Below are positions 25,996 to 32,818 of a stretch of DNA of 64,000 nt, piece after piece; position 1 is the stretch's first letter; each line of letters begins with the position of its first letter. The stretch is from the NCBI RefSeq assembly GCF_003121585.1, contig NZ_QEOO01000037.1:310001-374000 (forward strand). The letters are read 5' to 3'. The position numbers were made by a program, and so were the translations under genes. This stretch comes from Nocardioides speluncae (GTDB lineage Bacteria > Actinomycetota > Actinomycetes > Propionibacteriales > Nocardioidaceae). Under the pieces are notes generated by a model that was given only the letters and a program-made list of their open reading frames with translations, was not told where the DNA came from and did not search any database.

Positions 25996-26841
25996 GTGAG
26001 TGTGAACACACCGACGCCGTCATACCTGTGCCCGCCCGGCTACGCGCCGCCACGGGCCAGCGCCCTGCGCCGAGAGCTGCGCGTGGGTCCCGAGTTCGGC
26101 CGCTACGTCGCCCACCAGGTCGGGCAGCGCGTTGGACACCGGGTTGTCGACGACACGGCGGTGCCGCAGCCCGAGGGCGGCGAGCCGGTGCTGATGGTTC
26201 CGGGGTTCATGGCCGGCGACTACACGCTCGGCCTGCTCGGCAAGCGGCTGCGGACGGCGGGCTACCGCACCTACCGTGCTCACATCCCGGCCAACATCTC
26301 ATGCGTGATGGCCAACGCCGCCCGCCTGGAGCGGCGGCTGGAGACGATTGCCGACCGGCGCGGCAGCCGGGTCCGGATCGTCGGTCACAGCCTGGGCGGC
26401 CTGCTCGGCCGCGGCCTGGCGGTACGCCGCCCGGACCTGGTGTCCGGCGTGATCTCGCTCGGCAGCCCGATCTCCGCGCCGGGTGCCCACCACCCGCTGC
26501 TCGCGGCCAGCCTGCTGGTGCTGATGCAGCTCAGCAAGGCCGGCGTGCCCGGTGTGATGTCGCGCGAGTGCGTCACCGGAGCCTGCGCCCAGCAGAGCTT
26601 CGACGAGCTCCGCTCGCCGGTGCCGGACGACGTGGAGTTCACCGCGTTCTGGTCGCTGCGCGACGGCATCGTCGACCCGCACTCCTGCTACGAGGCGGAC
26701 GGCGACGCGATCGAGGTCCGCGCCTCGCACTGCGGGATGGTGATCGACCCGGCCGTGCTGGAGAAGATCGTGGCCACTCTCGGCCGGCACCGTGCCGCCG
26801 CCGGGGCCGCATCGGCCCTGACGGCACTCCCCGCCGGCTGA
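25996..26841 (+). CDS. Alpha/beta hydrolase, triacylglycerol-lipase-like
   Basis: 281-residue hydrolase. VLMVPGFMAGDYTLGLLGKRL is followed by the elbow IVGHSLGGLLGRG (Ser about residue 132), then LGSPISAP and a late His in ASHCGMVIDP. This layout resembles small lipases/esterases. GGAAAGG (25980-25986) best fits GTG 25996; GTG 25978 and 26002 are in the same frame. No signal peptide is visible, so it is probably intracellular. Confidence 0.85.
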   Translation: MSVNTPTPSYLCPPGYAPPRASALRRELRVGPEFGRYVAHQVGQRVGHRVVDDTAVPQPEGGEPVLMVPGFMAGDYTLGLLGKRLRTAGYRTYRAHIPANISCVMANAARLERRLETIADRRGSRVRIVGHSLGGLLGRGLAVRRPDLVSGVISLGSPISAPGAHHPLLAASLLVLMQLSKAGVPGVMSRECVTGACAQQSFDELRSPVPDDVEFTAFWSLRDGIVDPHSCYEADGDAIEVRASHCGMVIDPAVLEKIVATLGRHRAAAGAASALTALPAG

Positions 26842-26888
26842 GCTACTCCCGCCCGTCCGCGAACGCCCGGCCTGCCGCGTCGGTCGAC

Positions 26889-26953
26889 GGATAGTCCAGA
26901 ACGTTTGACATCAATTTTCGGCCGAACGTGATGTCAAACGTTCTGGACTATCC
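26889..26953. terminator. 25-bp perfect inverted repeat between convergent genes
   Basis: The 25-bp left arm at 26889-26913 (starts GGATAGTCCAGAACG) pairs perfectly with 26929-26953. The 15-nt loop contains the palindrome TTCGGCCGAA. It lies between the lipase-like gene (+) and glpX (-) and probably ends transcription from both sides, although no T tract follows. Confidence 0.65.
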
Positions 26954-26957
26954 CCAT

Positions 26958-27998
26958 TTACTCGTGCGCGCCGCGGTCGAAGTCGATCGCGGAGTAGGCG
27001 CGCAGCTTCTGCAGCTGGTGCTCGGAGATGATGTTGCGGATGGTGCCGCTGCGTGAGCGCATCACCAGCGAGTGGGTGGTGGCGCCGCTGCCGCGGTAGC
27101 GCACCCCCTTCATCAGCTCGCCGTCGGTGATGCCGGTGGCGACGAAGAAGCAGTCGTCGCCGGTGACCAGGTCGTCGGTCATCAGCACGTGGTCGGGGTC
27201 GAGGTTGTGGCCGGCGTCCAGCGCCCGCTGCCGCTCGTCGTCGTCGATCGGCCAGAGCCGACCCTGGATCACCCCGCCCATCGCCTTCATCGCGCAGGCG
27301 GTGATGATGCCTTCCGGCGTACCGCCGATGCCGAGCAGCAGGTCGATGCCGGTGTCCGGCCGGGCGGCCATGATCGCACCGGCGACGTCGCCGTCGGTGA
27401 TGAACTTGATCCGGGCGCCGGTCGCCCGGATCTCGTCGACCAGCTTGGCGTGCCGCGGCCGGTCCAGGAGTACGACGGTGACGTCCTCGGGCTGGGAGCC
27501 CTTCGCCTTGGCGACCTGGTGGATGTTCTCCGCGACCGGGTTGCGGATGTCGACCACGGCGGCCGCCTCCGGGCCGGTGGCGAGCTTCTCCATGTAGAAC
27601 ACCGCGGACGGGTCGTACATTGAGCCCCGCGGCGACACCGCCAGCACGCTGATCGCGTTGGTCATCCCCTTCGCGGTGAGCGTGGTGCCGTCGATCGGGT
27701 CGACCGCGACGTCGCACTCCGGGCCGGTGCCGTCGCCGACCTGCTCGCCGTTGTAGAGCATCGGGGCGTTGTCCTTCTCGCCCTCGCCGATCACCACGGT
27801 GCCGTTCATGCCGATGCTGGAGATCATCACCCGCATCGCGTTCACGGCCACGCCATCGGCGCCGTTCTTGTCGCCGCGCCCGACCCAGCGGCCGGCGGCC
27901 ATCGCCGCCGCTTCGGTGACCCTCACCAGCTCCAGCGCGAGGTTGCGGTCGGGGGACTCGGGGGCAACGGAGAGCTCCGGCGGCGTGAGGTCGGACAT
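26958..27998 (-). CDS. glpX: Class II fructose-1,6-bisphosphatase
   Basis: 346-residue GlpX enzyme of gluconeogenesis, hydrolysing fructose 1,6-bisphosphate with divalent metal. It shows VIGEGEKDNAPMLY, the metal-site motif DPIDGTT and TGITDGELMKGVRY. The start at ATG 27998 is set by TAACAT (28011-28006) 7 nt upstream, a leaderless promoter; an in-frame ATG 96 nt upstream would run past it. Normal length. Confidence 0.95.
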   Translation of the reverse strand: MSDLTPPELSVAPESPDRNLALELVRVTEAAAMAAGRWVGRGDKNGADGVAVNAMRVMISSIGMNGTVVIGEGEKDNAPMLYNGEQVGDGTGPECDVAVDPIDGTTLTAKGMTNAISVLAVSPRGSMYDPSAVFYMEKLATGPEAAAVVDIRNPVAENIHQVAKAKGSQPEDVTVVLLDRPRHAKLVDEIRATGARIKFITDGDVAGAIMAARPDTGIDLLLGIGGTPEGIITACAMKAMGGVIQGRLWPIDDDERQRALDAGHNLDPDHVLMTDDLVTGDDCFFVATGITDGELMKGVRYRGSGATTHSLVMRSRSGTIRNIISEHQLQKLRAYSAIDFDRGAHE

Positions 27999-28005
27999 GG
28001 CGCGA

Positions 28006-28011
28006 ATGTTA
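28006..28011 (-). promoter_or_regulatory. -10 hexamer, leaderless promoter of glpX (TAACAT)
   Basis: TAACAT on the minus strand ends 7 nt before ATG 27998. Confidence 0.55.
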
Positions 28012-28253
28012 TCGGTTTGGGTGGGTTTCCTTGACCGGAACCGGTGCCTCCGCAGTTGGATCGTTCCAGCGCCGGGCCGTGGCTGGTTCGACAACTTCGC
28101 CTCGCGCGCCCAGGACCAGGAGGCTGCGCGCCGCCATCGGGCTGCAGGACCGGGAGAGCAGGGGCGAGGACTGAATCGCCGGTCAATACGTATGTGGCTC
28201 CGTCAGGTGGGTACCGGAACTGCCAGCCACCAACCGAAGGAGAGTCACCCGCC

Positions 28254-28325
28254 ATGACCACCCGAACGATTGCCATCGCCGCGCTCGTCCTCGTAGTGAT
28301 CGTCATCGCCCTGCTCGTCCTGTGA
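28254..28325 (+). CDS. 23-residue hydrophobic peptide
   Basis: Very small gene with ribosome site AAGGAG (28236-28241). The 23-residue product starts MTTRTIAIAA, continues as an unbroken Val/Ile/Leu/Ala run and ends LLVL. It is a single membrane helix with one Arg at the cytoplasmic side. The ribosome site and clean codon use suggest a real gene. No function is assigned. Confidence 0.5.
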   Translation: MTTRTIAIAALVLVVIVIALLVL

Positions 28326-28440
28326 CGTTTCGGCCGGTGTGTCCCACACTTCCCGCCGAGCGCCGGCGACACGCCCCTACCTTGGAGCGCCGGGCCTTTT
28401 GGGGAAGCAGTTTGGAGTTCAGCCGGCCACGGGACATAGC

Positions 28441-28478
28441 AGAGCCCCCGGCCAGCGTGGCTGTCCGGGGGTCTTTGG
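28441..28478. terminator. Hairpin terminator
   Basis: GCCCCCGG (28444-28451) pairs with CCGGGGGT (28464-28471), followed by CTTTGGGTTT on the plus strand. It lies at the boundary between the core genes and the lower-GC island and could serve the peptide gene or the minus-strand genes. Confidence 0.6.
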
Positions 28479-28496
28479 GTTTGCCGCCGTAGGTGC

Positions 28497-28712
28497 CTAG
28501 TCGGCGAGTTCGGCGACCCGTCGTGACAGTTCTTCGAGTACCTTGCCGAGTTCCACGGGGTCGTCGTAGTGCTCGTATGACGGGTGCTCGCTGATGTAGC
28601 GGGTCACGCTGATCTTCACCGCGTCAGGGAGTGACCCGGCGTAGGTGGCAGCGGCGACGATCGCGACGATGCTGGAGGCCGTCAGGGCGTCCGACTTGGC
28701 GGTATCACTCAC
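28497..28712 (-). CDS. Hypothetical small protein
   Basis: 71-residue protein, starting MSDTAKSDALTASSIVAIVA and ending in a charged helix (ELGKVLEELSRRVAELAD) that could be a short coiled coil. The ATG overlaps the end of the upstream secreted-protein gene by 8 nt, so the two are coupled. No family recognised. Confidence 0.6.
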   Translation of the reverse strand: MSDTAKSDALTASSIVAIVAAATYAGSLPDAVKISVTRYISEHPSYEHYDDPVELGKVLEELSRRVAELAD

Positions 28713-29208
28713 CGATCAGCGCCGGGTTGTACTGGGTCCAGAAGCATCGTGTTTCGCTATCGGACACGGTCTGGGTTTCCTGTACGTACTGGTAGCCGTA
28801 GGTGTTCACGCAGATTTGTTCGTTCTTCGATGGGGGCACGGTGTACGTCCATTCTTGCGACCGCCGAGTGCAGTTGTTGCCGTCAGTGTATGGCTTGCAC
28901 GAGTCGCTGTCCCGGTCGATGACCTTGTCGTTCCGCTCGTACTTGTACTTGAGATAGAAGTTCTTCCCCTTGTACCAACCCGCAGGAACAACCCGCACCT
29001 GGAAGTCCCAACACTTGAGCGGCAGCATGTCCGACCCGCACTCGTAGCGGTGCTTCTGCAGCTCGACGTAGAGTCGACCGGGACGCCACTTGGCGGACGC
29101 CTGTTCTGGCTGGGATGGGCTCACTGCTGCTACCGGTCCGGGGTTTGTGCCGACTGCTGTGAGTAGCACGGTTAGCAGCAACGCAGTTCTGACGATGAAT
29201 TGCTTCAA
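28705..29208 (-). CDS. Secreted Cys-containing protein, TTG start
   Basis: 167-residue protein starting at TTG 29208 behind GGGAAAGAG. The signal peptide KQFIVRTALLLTVLLTAVGT ends near PVAAVS. The mature part has six Cys (CGSDMLPLKC, DSCKPYTDGNNC, ICVNTYG, RCFW), probably disulfide-bonded outside the cell, and is rich in Tyr and Lys. The codon bias is weaker than in core genes, which fits recent transfer. No known domain. Confidence 0.65.
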   Translation of the reverse strand: MKQFIVRTALLLTVLLTAVGTNPGPVAAVSPSQPEQASAKWRPGRLYVELQKHRYECGSDMLPLKCWDFQVRVVPAGWYKGKNFYLKYKYERNDKVIDRDSDSCKPYTDGNNCTRRSQEWTYTVPPSKNEQICVNTYGYQYVQETQTVSDSETRCFWTQYNPALIGE

Positions 29209-29306
29209 GGCTCTTTCCCATTCTCTCGATTTGGCTGCTCTGGAATTGAGCGCACACCTGCGCGCCCAAACTCGGCGGGGGTGGAAGGGGCTGGCCCGGG
29301 TGGAGG

Positions 29307-29340
29307 CGCCGTCTCGAAGGTTCTGGGAGCCGAGACGGCG
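29307..29340. terminator. Putative hairpin in accessory gap
   Basis: CGCCGTCTCG (29307-29316) and CGAGACGGCG (29331-29340) form a perfect 10-bp stem with a 14-nt loop, between the gene ending at 29432 and the secreted-protein gene. No T tract. The rest of 29209-29431 shows no gene. Confidence 0.45.
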
Positions 29341-29431
29341 ACCGGGACGGCCCCGGGCTGGGAATTGCGGAGCGAGCGCGGGCTTCGGACTACGGCCCGC
29401 TCCGCCTGATCGGGGGATGGCGTGGTGCTGG

Positions 29432-29731
29432 CTATCTGCGGCGCGGTGGCCGCAGCGGTTGCGTGGGCAGGCAGGGGCGTGGGCCGTCGGCGGGGTCGAG
29501 GTAGACGACCTTGGTTGCGCCGCCGTGGCCATGGACCGCTTCCAGGACCGGGACGCCGCCCGGCCACAACGTGATCGACCGATGTTCGCCGGTCCAGCGC
29601 ATCGATGCGGTGCCGTCCGACCACTCCACGCCCTCGGCGATCAGCCCGACCCCGCTGACCCCGGACACGTCAATGACCCGATCCAGCACGAACCGCCGCA
29701 CGCACGACAGCGGAACGCTGCCGCTCACCAC
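29432..29731 (-). CDS. Hypothetical protein
   Basis: 99-residue protein with an apparent single small beta-rich domain (GVGLIAEGVEWSDGTASMRW, RSITLWPGGV) and a proline/arginine-rich tail. It overlaps the upstream resolvase-like gene by 7 nt and belongs to the minus-strand cassette 30431-29432. No function recognised; the type is common next to actinobacterial mobile elements (from memory). Confidence 0.55.
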   Translation of the reverse strand: MVSGSVPLSCVRRFVLDRVIDVSGVSGVGLIAEGVEWSDGTASMRWTGEHRSITLWPGGVPVLEAVHGHGGATKVVYLDPADGPRPCLPTQPLRPPRRR

Positions 29732-30168
29732 TCACACCCGAGAGATGTCGGCCCAACCTTCCCCGCAGCGGCCGGTGCAGCGGGCGCCGTGTTGCGCTCG
29801 CGGTGGCGTGCGGGGTCGGCGTTGAGGACACGGGCGCCGGTCGTTTTGGCCATGTGCGCGGCCAGTTCCCGCGCAGACCCGATCAACTGCAGATGCTCGA
29901 ACCCGGGCACGACGATGGCCCGTGCCTCGTCACGGATCACGGACGCGATCAGCGCCTCGAACGCGGCCGGGGTCCGCTCGACCCGCTCGATGTACACGGT
30001 CCCGAGCGCGTAACCTTCACGGTCGGCGAACTCGCTCAGCAAGCACGTAGCGCGGGCAAGTTCTTCCTCGCTCATCCATCGGTCCTCACGGATGTAGCCC
30101 AGCGCCAACGGCCGACCAGGCGGGCCCTCTACACCGCCGCGGAACTCGCTCACGGAGTCAGCTCCCAC
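29725..30168 (-). CDS. Degenerate serine-recombinase-like protein
   Basis: 147-residue protein. LALGYIREDRWMSEEEL and a region ending AIVVPGFEHLQLIGSARELAAHM recall the N-terminal catalytic domain of serine resolvases. The usual Arg-x-Ser catalytic context (GYxRVS) is replaced by GYIRED and no DNA-binding C-terminal domain follows. It is likely inactive as a recombinase and either a remnant or a regulatory derivative. It overlaps the upstream gene by 19 nt. Confidence 0.55.
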   Translation of the reverse strand: MGADSVSEFRGGVEGPPGRPLALGYIREDRWMSEEELARATCLLSEFADREGYALGTVYIERVERTPAAFEALIASVIRDEARAIVVPGFEHLQLIGSARELAAHMAKTTGARVLNADPARHRERNTAPAAPAAAGKVGPTSLGCEW

Positions 30169-30431
30169 AACCGCTCACTGGGCAACGGCTTCGCCACAAC
30201 CGTTGACGACGCTGCACGCTCGCAGGTCACACGCAGACCCGCGAACCGCTGCCGCATCGCCCTTGCATACCGCTCGGCAGCCTTTGGGTCCGCCACGTAG
30301 TCGGCCACAACATGCGCGCCGAACCACACCCGCACCCGCTCGACGCAGCAAGAGGCCACGTCTGGTCGGGAGCTGACCCGCTCACCGTCGATCTGCTGCC
30401 TTGGTTCGGACTGCACAGCCGTCATGATCAC
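30150..30431 (-). CDS. Hypothetical small protein
   Basis: 93-residue protein with the motif FGAHVVADYVADPKAAERYARAMRQRF. It is first gene of a minus-strand cassette that overlaps end to start, and divergent from the XRE regulator, with which it shares a 67-bp promoter region. No function recognised. Confidence 0.55.
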   Translation of the reverse strand: MIMTAVQSEPRQQIDGERVSSRPDVASCCVERVRVWFGAHVVADYVADPKAAERYARAMRQRFAGLRVTCERAASSTVVAKPLPSERLWELTP

Positions 30432-30457
30432 AACGTTAGGAAGGAATCTGGCCAGGA

Positions 30458-30492
30458 ACTTTCAATGGACTTTCAACGTTCGGTGATAGTCT
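30458..30492 (+). promoter_or_regulatory. XRE promoter with direct-repeat operator
   Basis: ACTTTCAA at 30458-30465 and 30469-30476 (11-bp period, same face of the helix) lie just upstream of the -10 TAGTCT (30487-30492), which ends 6 nt before ATG 30499. Probable operator for the XRE regulator and leaderless promoter of its gene. Confidence 0.55.
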
Positions 30493-30498
30493 CCCGGC

Positions 30499-31671
30499 AT
30501 GACGGGAGCGGCCAATCTCGGGCGGCGGATCGCTCGATACCGCAAGATGCAGGGCCTGACACAGGTCCAATTGGCGATGCGCGCCCACGTGAGCATCAGC
30601 ATGCTTACGAAAGTGGAATCCGGGTACGCGACGCCTTCTGAAGGATGGGTAGCCGCCGTCGCAGGTCATTTGGGGGTCGATCCCGAAGATCTATACTCAC
30701 CGGGTGATGCGCCAACTCAACCGGTGGGAATTACGGTTGACAGGCTTCGCCTCACGTTGGCAGCAGGTGATCTGGTGGACGACAGTCTGGTCCTCCGGCC
30801 GCTTTCCGCACTTGAACATCAGGTTGCTCAGGTTGGGGAATGGCGAAGAGCTGCCACGTACTCTCGAATCTCCCCGATTCTGCCGGAACTGATTCGGCAG
30901 TTAGTGGCCGGCGCGCCACAGTACGGAGAGCGCACCTATGTGCTACTCGCATACGTATACCGCGCGGCAAATAGCCTGGCACACAAGTTTGGCCACATCG
31001 ACCTCTCGCTTACGGCAATCGAACGAATGGCCTGGGCGGCCGAACGATCTGGGAGCGAACTTCTCGGCGCAACCACGCAATACCTGCGCGCCGAGGCGCT
31101 CGGGCGAATCGGCGCTGACGTAGAAGCGCGCCAACTTCTGCTGACCGCAACGTCGCCCCTTGAAGCTAAGATCGGAACGAATGCGGATGCCGCGGCTGTA
31201 TACAGCAGGCTTCACACGTACCTAGGAATGACCGCTGCACGACAGGCGGATGCTGCAACGGCAATAGGGCACTTGAATGAGGCTGCGAGCGCGGTGGCCG
31301 GGACCGGCGACCGAGTGGTCCACGAATCTGCCGTGGGTCCGACCAGCATCGAAGTGTTTCGGCTCGGAGCTGCTGTCATCCTGAAGAATCCTGGTTCCGC
31401 GCTCGCGATCGGTAAGCACATTCGGTTCAACTCCGATGTTGCGCGCGAGCGCCAAGCGTACTATTGGATCGACATGGCGCGTGCGCATTTACTGAACAGT
31501 GATTCGGAATCGGCAACAGCCGCATTGTCGCAGGCCCGGCGCATTTCCCCCGAACACTTCGCAGCATCGACGACTGTCCGCTCTACCGTCCAGATGCTGA
31601 TCGACAAGCAGCGGCGCCCCGATGACCGCGTCAGGTCCTTGCTATCCTCGGCGCGTGTCCCGCGAGAGTGA
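30499..31671 (+). CDS. XRE-family regulator with TPR-like C-terminal part
   Basis: 390-residue protein. The N-terminal helix-turn-helix (RRIARYRKMQGLTQVQLAMRA, about residues 9-65) is followed by a helical region with TPR-like repeats (to about residue 375). The GC content and codon use are clearly lower than in the flanking core genes. It is divergent from the small-gene cassette and just upstream of, possibly overlapping, a methyltransferase gene. Likely regulates the island. Confidence 0.85.
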   Translation: MTGAANLGRRIARYRKMQGLTQVQLAMRAHVSISMLTKVESGYATPSEGWVAAVAGHLGVDPEDLYSPGDAPTQPVGITVDRLRLTLAAGDLVDDSLVLRPLSALEHQVAQVGEWRRAATYSRISPILPELIRQLVAGAPQYGERTYVLLAYVYRAANSLAHKFGHIDLSLTAIERMAWAAERSGSELLGATTQYLRAEALGRIGADVEARQLLLTATSPLEAKIGTNADAAAVYSRLHTYLGMTAARQADAATAIGHLNEAASAVAGTGDRVVHESAVGPTSIEVFRLGAAVILKNPGSALAIGKHIRFNSDVARERQAYYWIDMARAHLLNSDSESATAALSQARRISPEHFAASTTVRSTVQMLIDKQRRPDDRVRSLLSSARVPRE

Positions 31672-32506
31672 ACCGAAGGCCAATCAGGCACCGGTAGACC
31701 AGAGCGCTCCGTACAATCCGGGAGAGTTGTTCGACACGACGGCGGAGTATTACTCCAGGTACCGAGTTGCCTATCCGGACCAGATGTTTGAACATCTTCG
31801 CGCACGACTTAGCCTCGACGGCAGCCAAGTGGTGCTCGACCTCGGGTGTGGAACTGGCCTGTTCACGATCCCACTCTCGCGACATGTTCAAAGTGTCATC
31901 GCGGTTGATCCCGAACCGTCAATGCTTGCCGAAGGTGCTCGTTGGGCGCGGGATGCAGGCCGACGAAACATCGATTGGCGACGTGGCGACTCATACGGGC
32001 TCGCCGAGATGGCTCTACCAAAACTCGACCTGACCGTGATTGCCGCCGCATTTCACTGGATGGATCGGGCGGAGGTTCTTCGCGTCCTGGATGAGCTAAC
32101 ACGCGAGGACGGTGCGGTCGTAGTAGCGACCGGAGGCGTCGCCGGAGCCGAAAAGGGGCCGTGGGATCATGTGATTGCTGATGTTCGAAAGAAGTACCTC
32201 GGGCCGCATCGGCGGGCTGGTAAGGGACTACACCTGCCCGATCCCGTACCAGTTGAGAGCATTCTAGATGACTCGCCGTTCTCCGGCGTCGAAGAAGCCA
32301 CCTGGGAATGGGAGTACGAGCGCGATCTAGATTCACTTATCGGCCTACAGTTTTCGCTTTCATGGTCGACGCCCGCCCAGTTCCGAGACGACGATCACCG
32401 ACGCGCATTCGAGCAGGAGGTGCGCCGGGTCCTGAGTGATGAGTTTCCATCGGGCAGGTTTGTTCAGAAGATCACGTCGCGCGCTCTAATAGCCCACCGA
32501 CCCTAG
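31655..32506 (+). CDS. Class I SAM-dependent methyltransferase
   Basis: About 283 residues. SAM-binding motif I VLDLGCGTGLF, a following VIAVDPEPSML acidic strand and DLTVIAAAFHW motif match small-molecule methyltransferases of the UbiE/YcgJ type. GTG 31655 or ATG 31622 could be the start; both overlap the regulator gene. Lower GC than core. The substrate is unknown. Pairing with the XRE regulator is the only context. Confidence 0.8.
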   Translation: MSRESEPKANQAPVDQSAPYNPGELFDTTAEYYSRYRVAYPDQMFEHLRARLSLDGSQVVLDLGCGTGLFTIPLSRHVQSVIAVDPEPSMLAEGARWARDAGRRNIDWRRGDSYGLAEMALPKLDLTVIAAAFHWMDRAEVLRVLDELTREDGAVVVATGGVAGAEKGPWDHVIADVRKKYLGPHRRAGKGLHLPDPVPVESILDDSPFSGVEEATWEWEYERDLDSLIGLQFSLSWSTPAQFRDDDHRRAFEQEVRRVLSDEFPSGRFVQKITSRALIAHRP

Positions 32507-32818
32507 CTTTGCGTTCGCGCGGGATGTCAGTTCGGAAGGCGCTCCTAACCGCGTAGGTATTCTTGCTGGTCTTCGGCTATCCACACCAACCCCTACTCGT
32601 ACACCGTTCCGGGGCGGAGAACGCGCCGGGCCCGTCCGGCTCCGGCGATACACACAGGACGCCAGGCGCCATCGCGCCCGTCCCGCGTGCGAACGGGGCG
32701 GGGCGCGGGCGGCGCCGCTGACAGAGGGAGCGGTGCGACGCACCCAATGGTGGCGGACGACAACGAGCGCCCGGCCGAATCCGGCCGGGCGCTCGCTGTG
32801 GGGTCGACCCTCCTCAGG
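32507..32818. other. Intergenic region with terminator hairpin
   Basis: No gene is seen. The only structure is a perfect 12-bp inverted repeat, GAGCGCCCGGCC (32765-32776) with GGCCGGGCGCTC (32783-32794), 25 bp after the protease stop on the minus strand; it probably terminates that gene. This gap also marks the return to high-GC core sequence. Confidence 0.6.

Noticed and set aside
28326..28496. Possible tRNA as integration site of the island
   Set aside because: No cloverleaf with TTC-loop consensus could be found in this gap or in 32507-32818.
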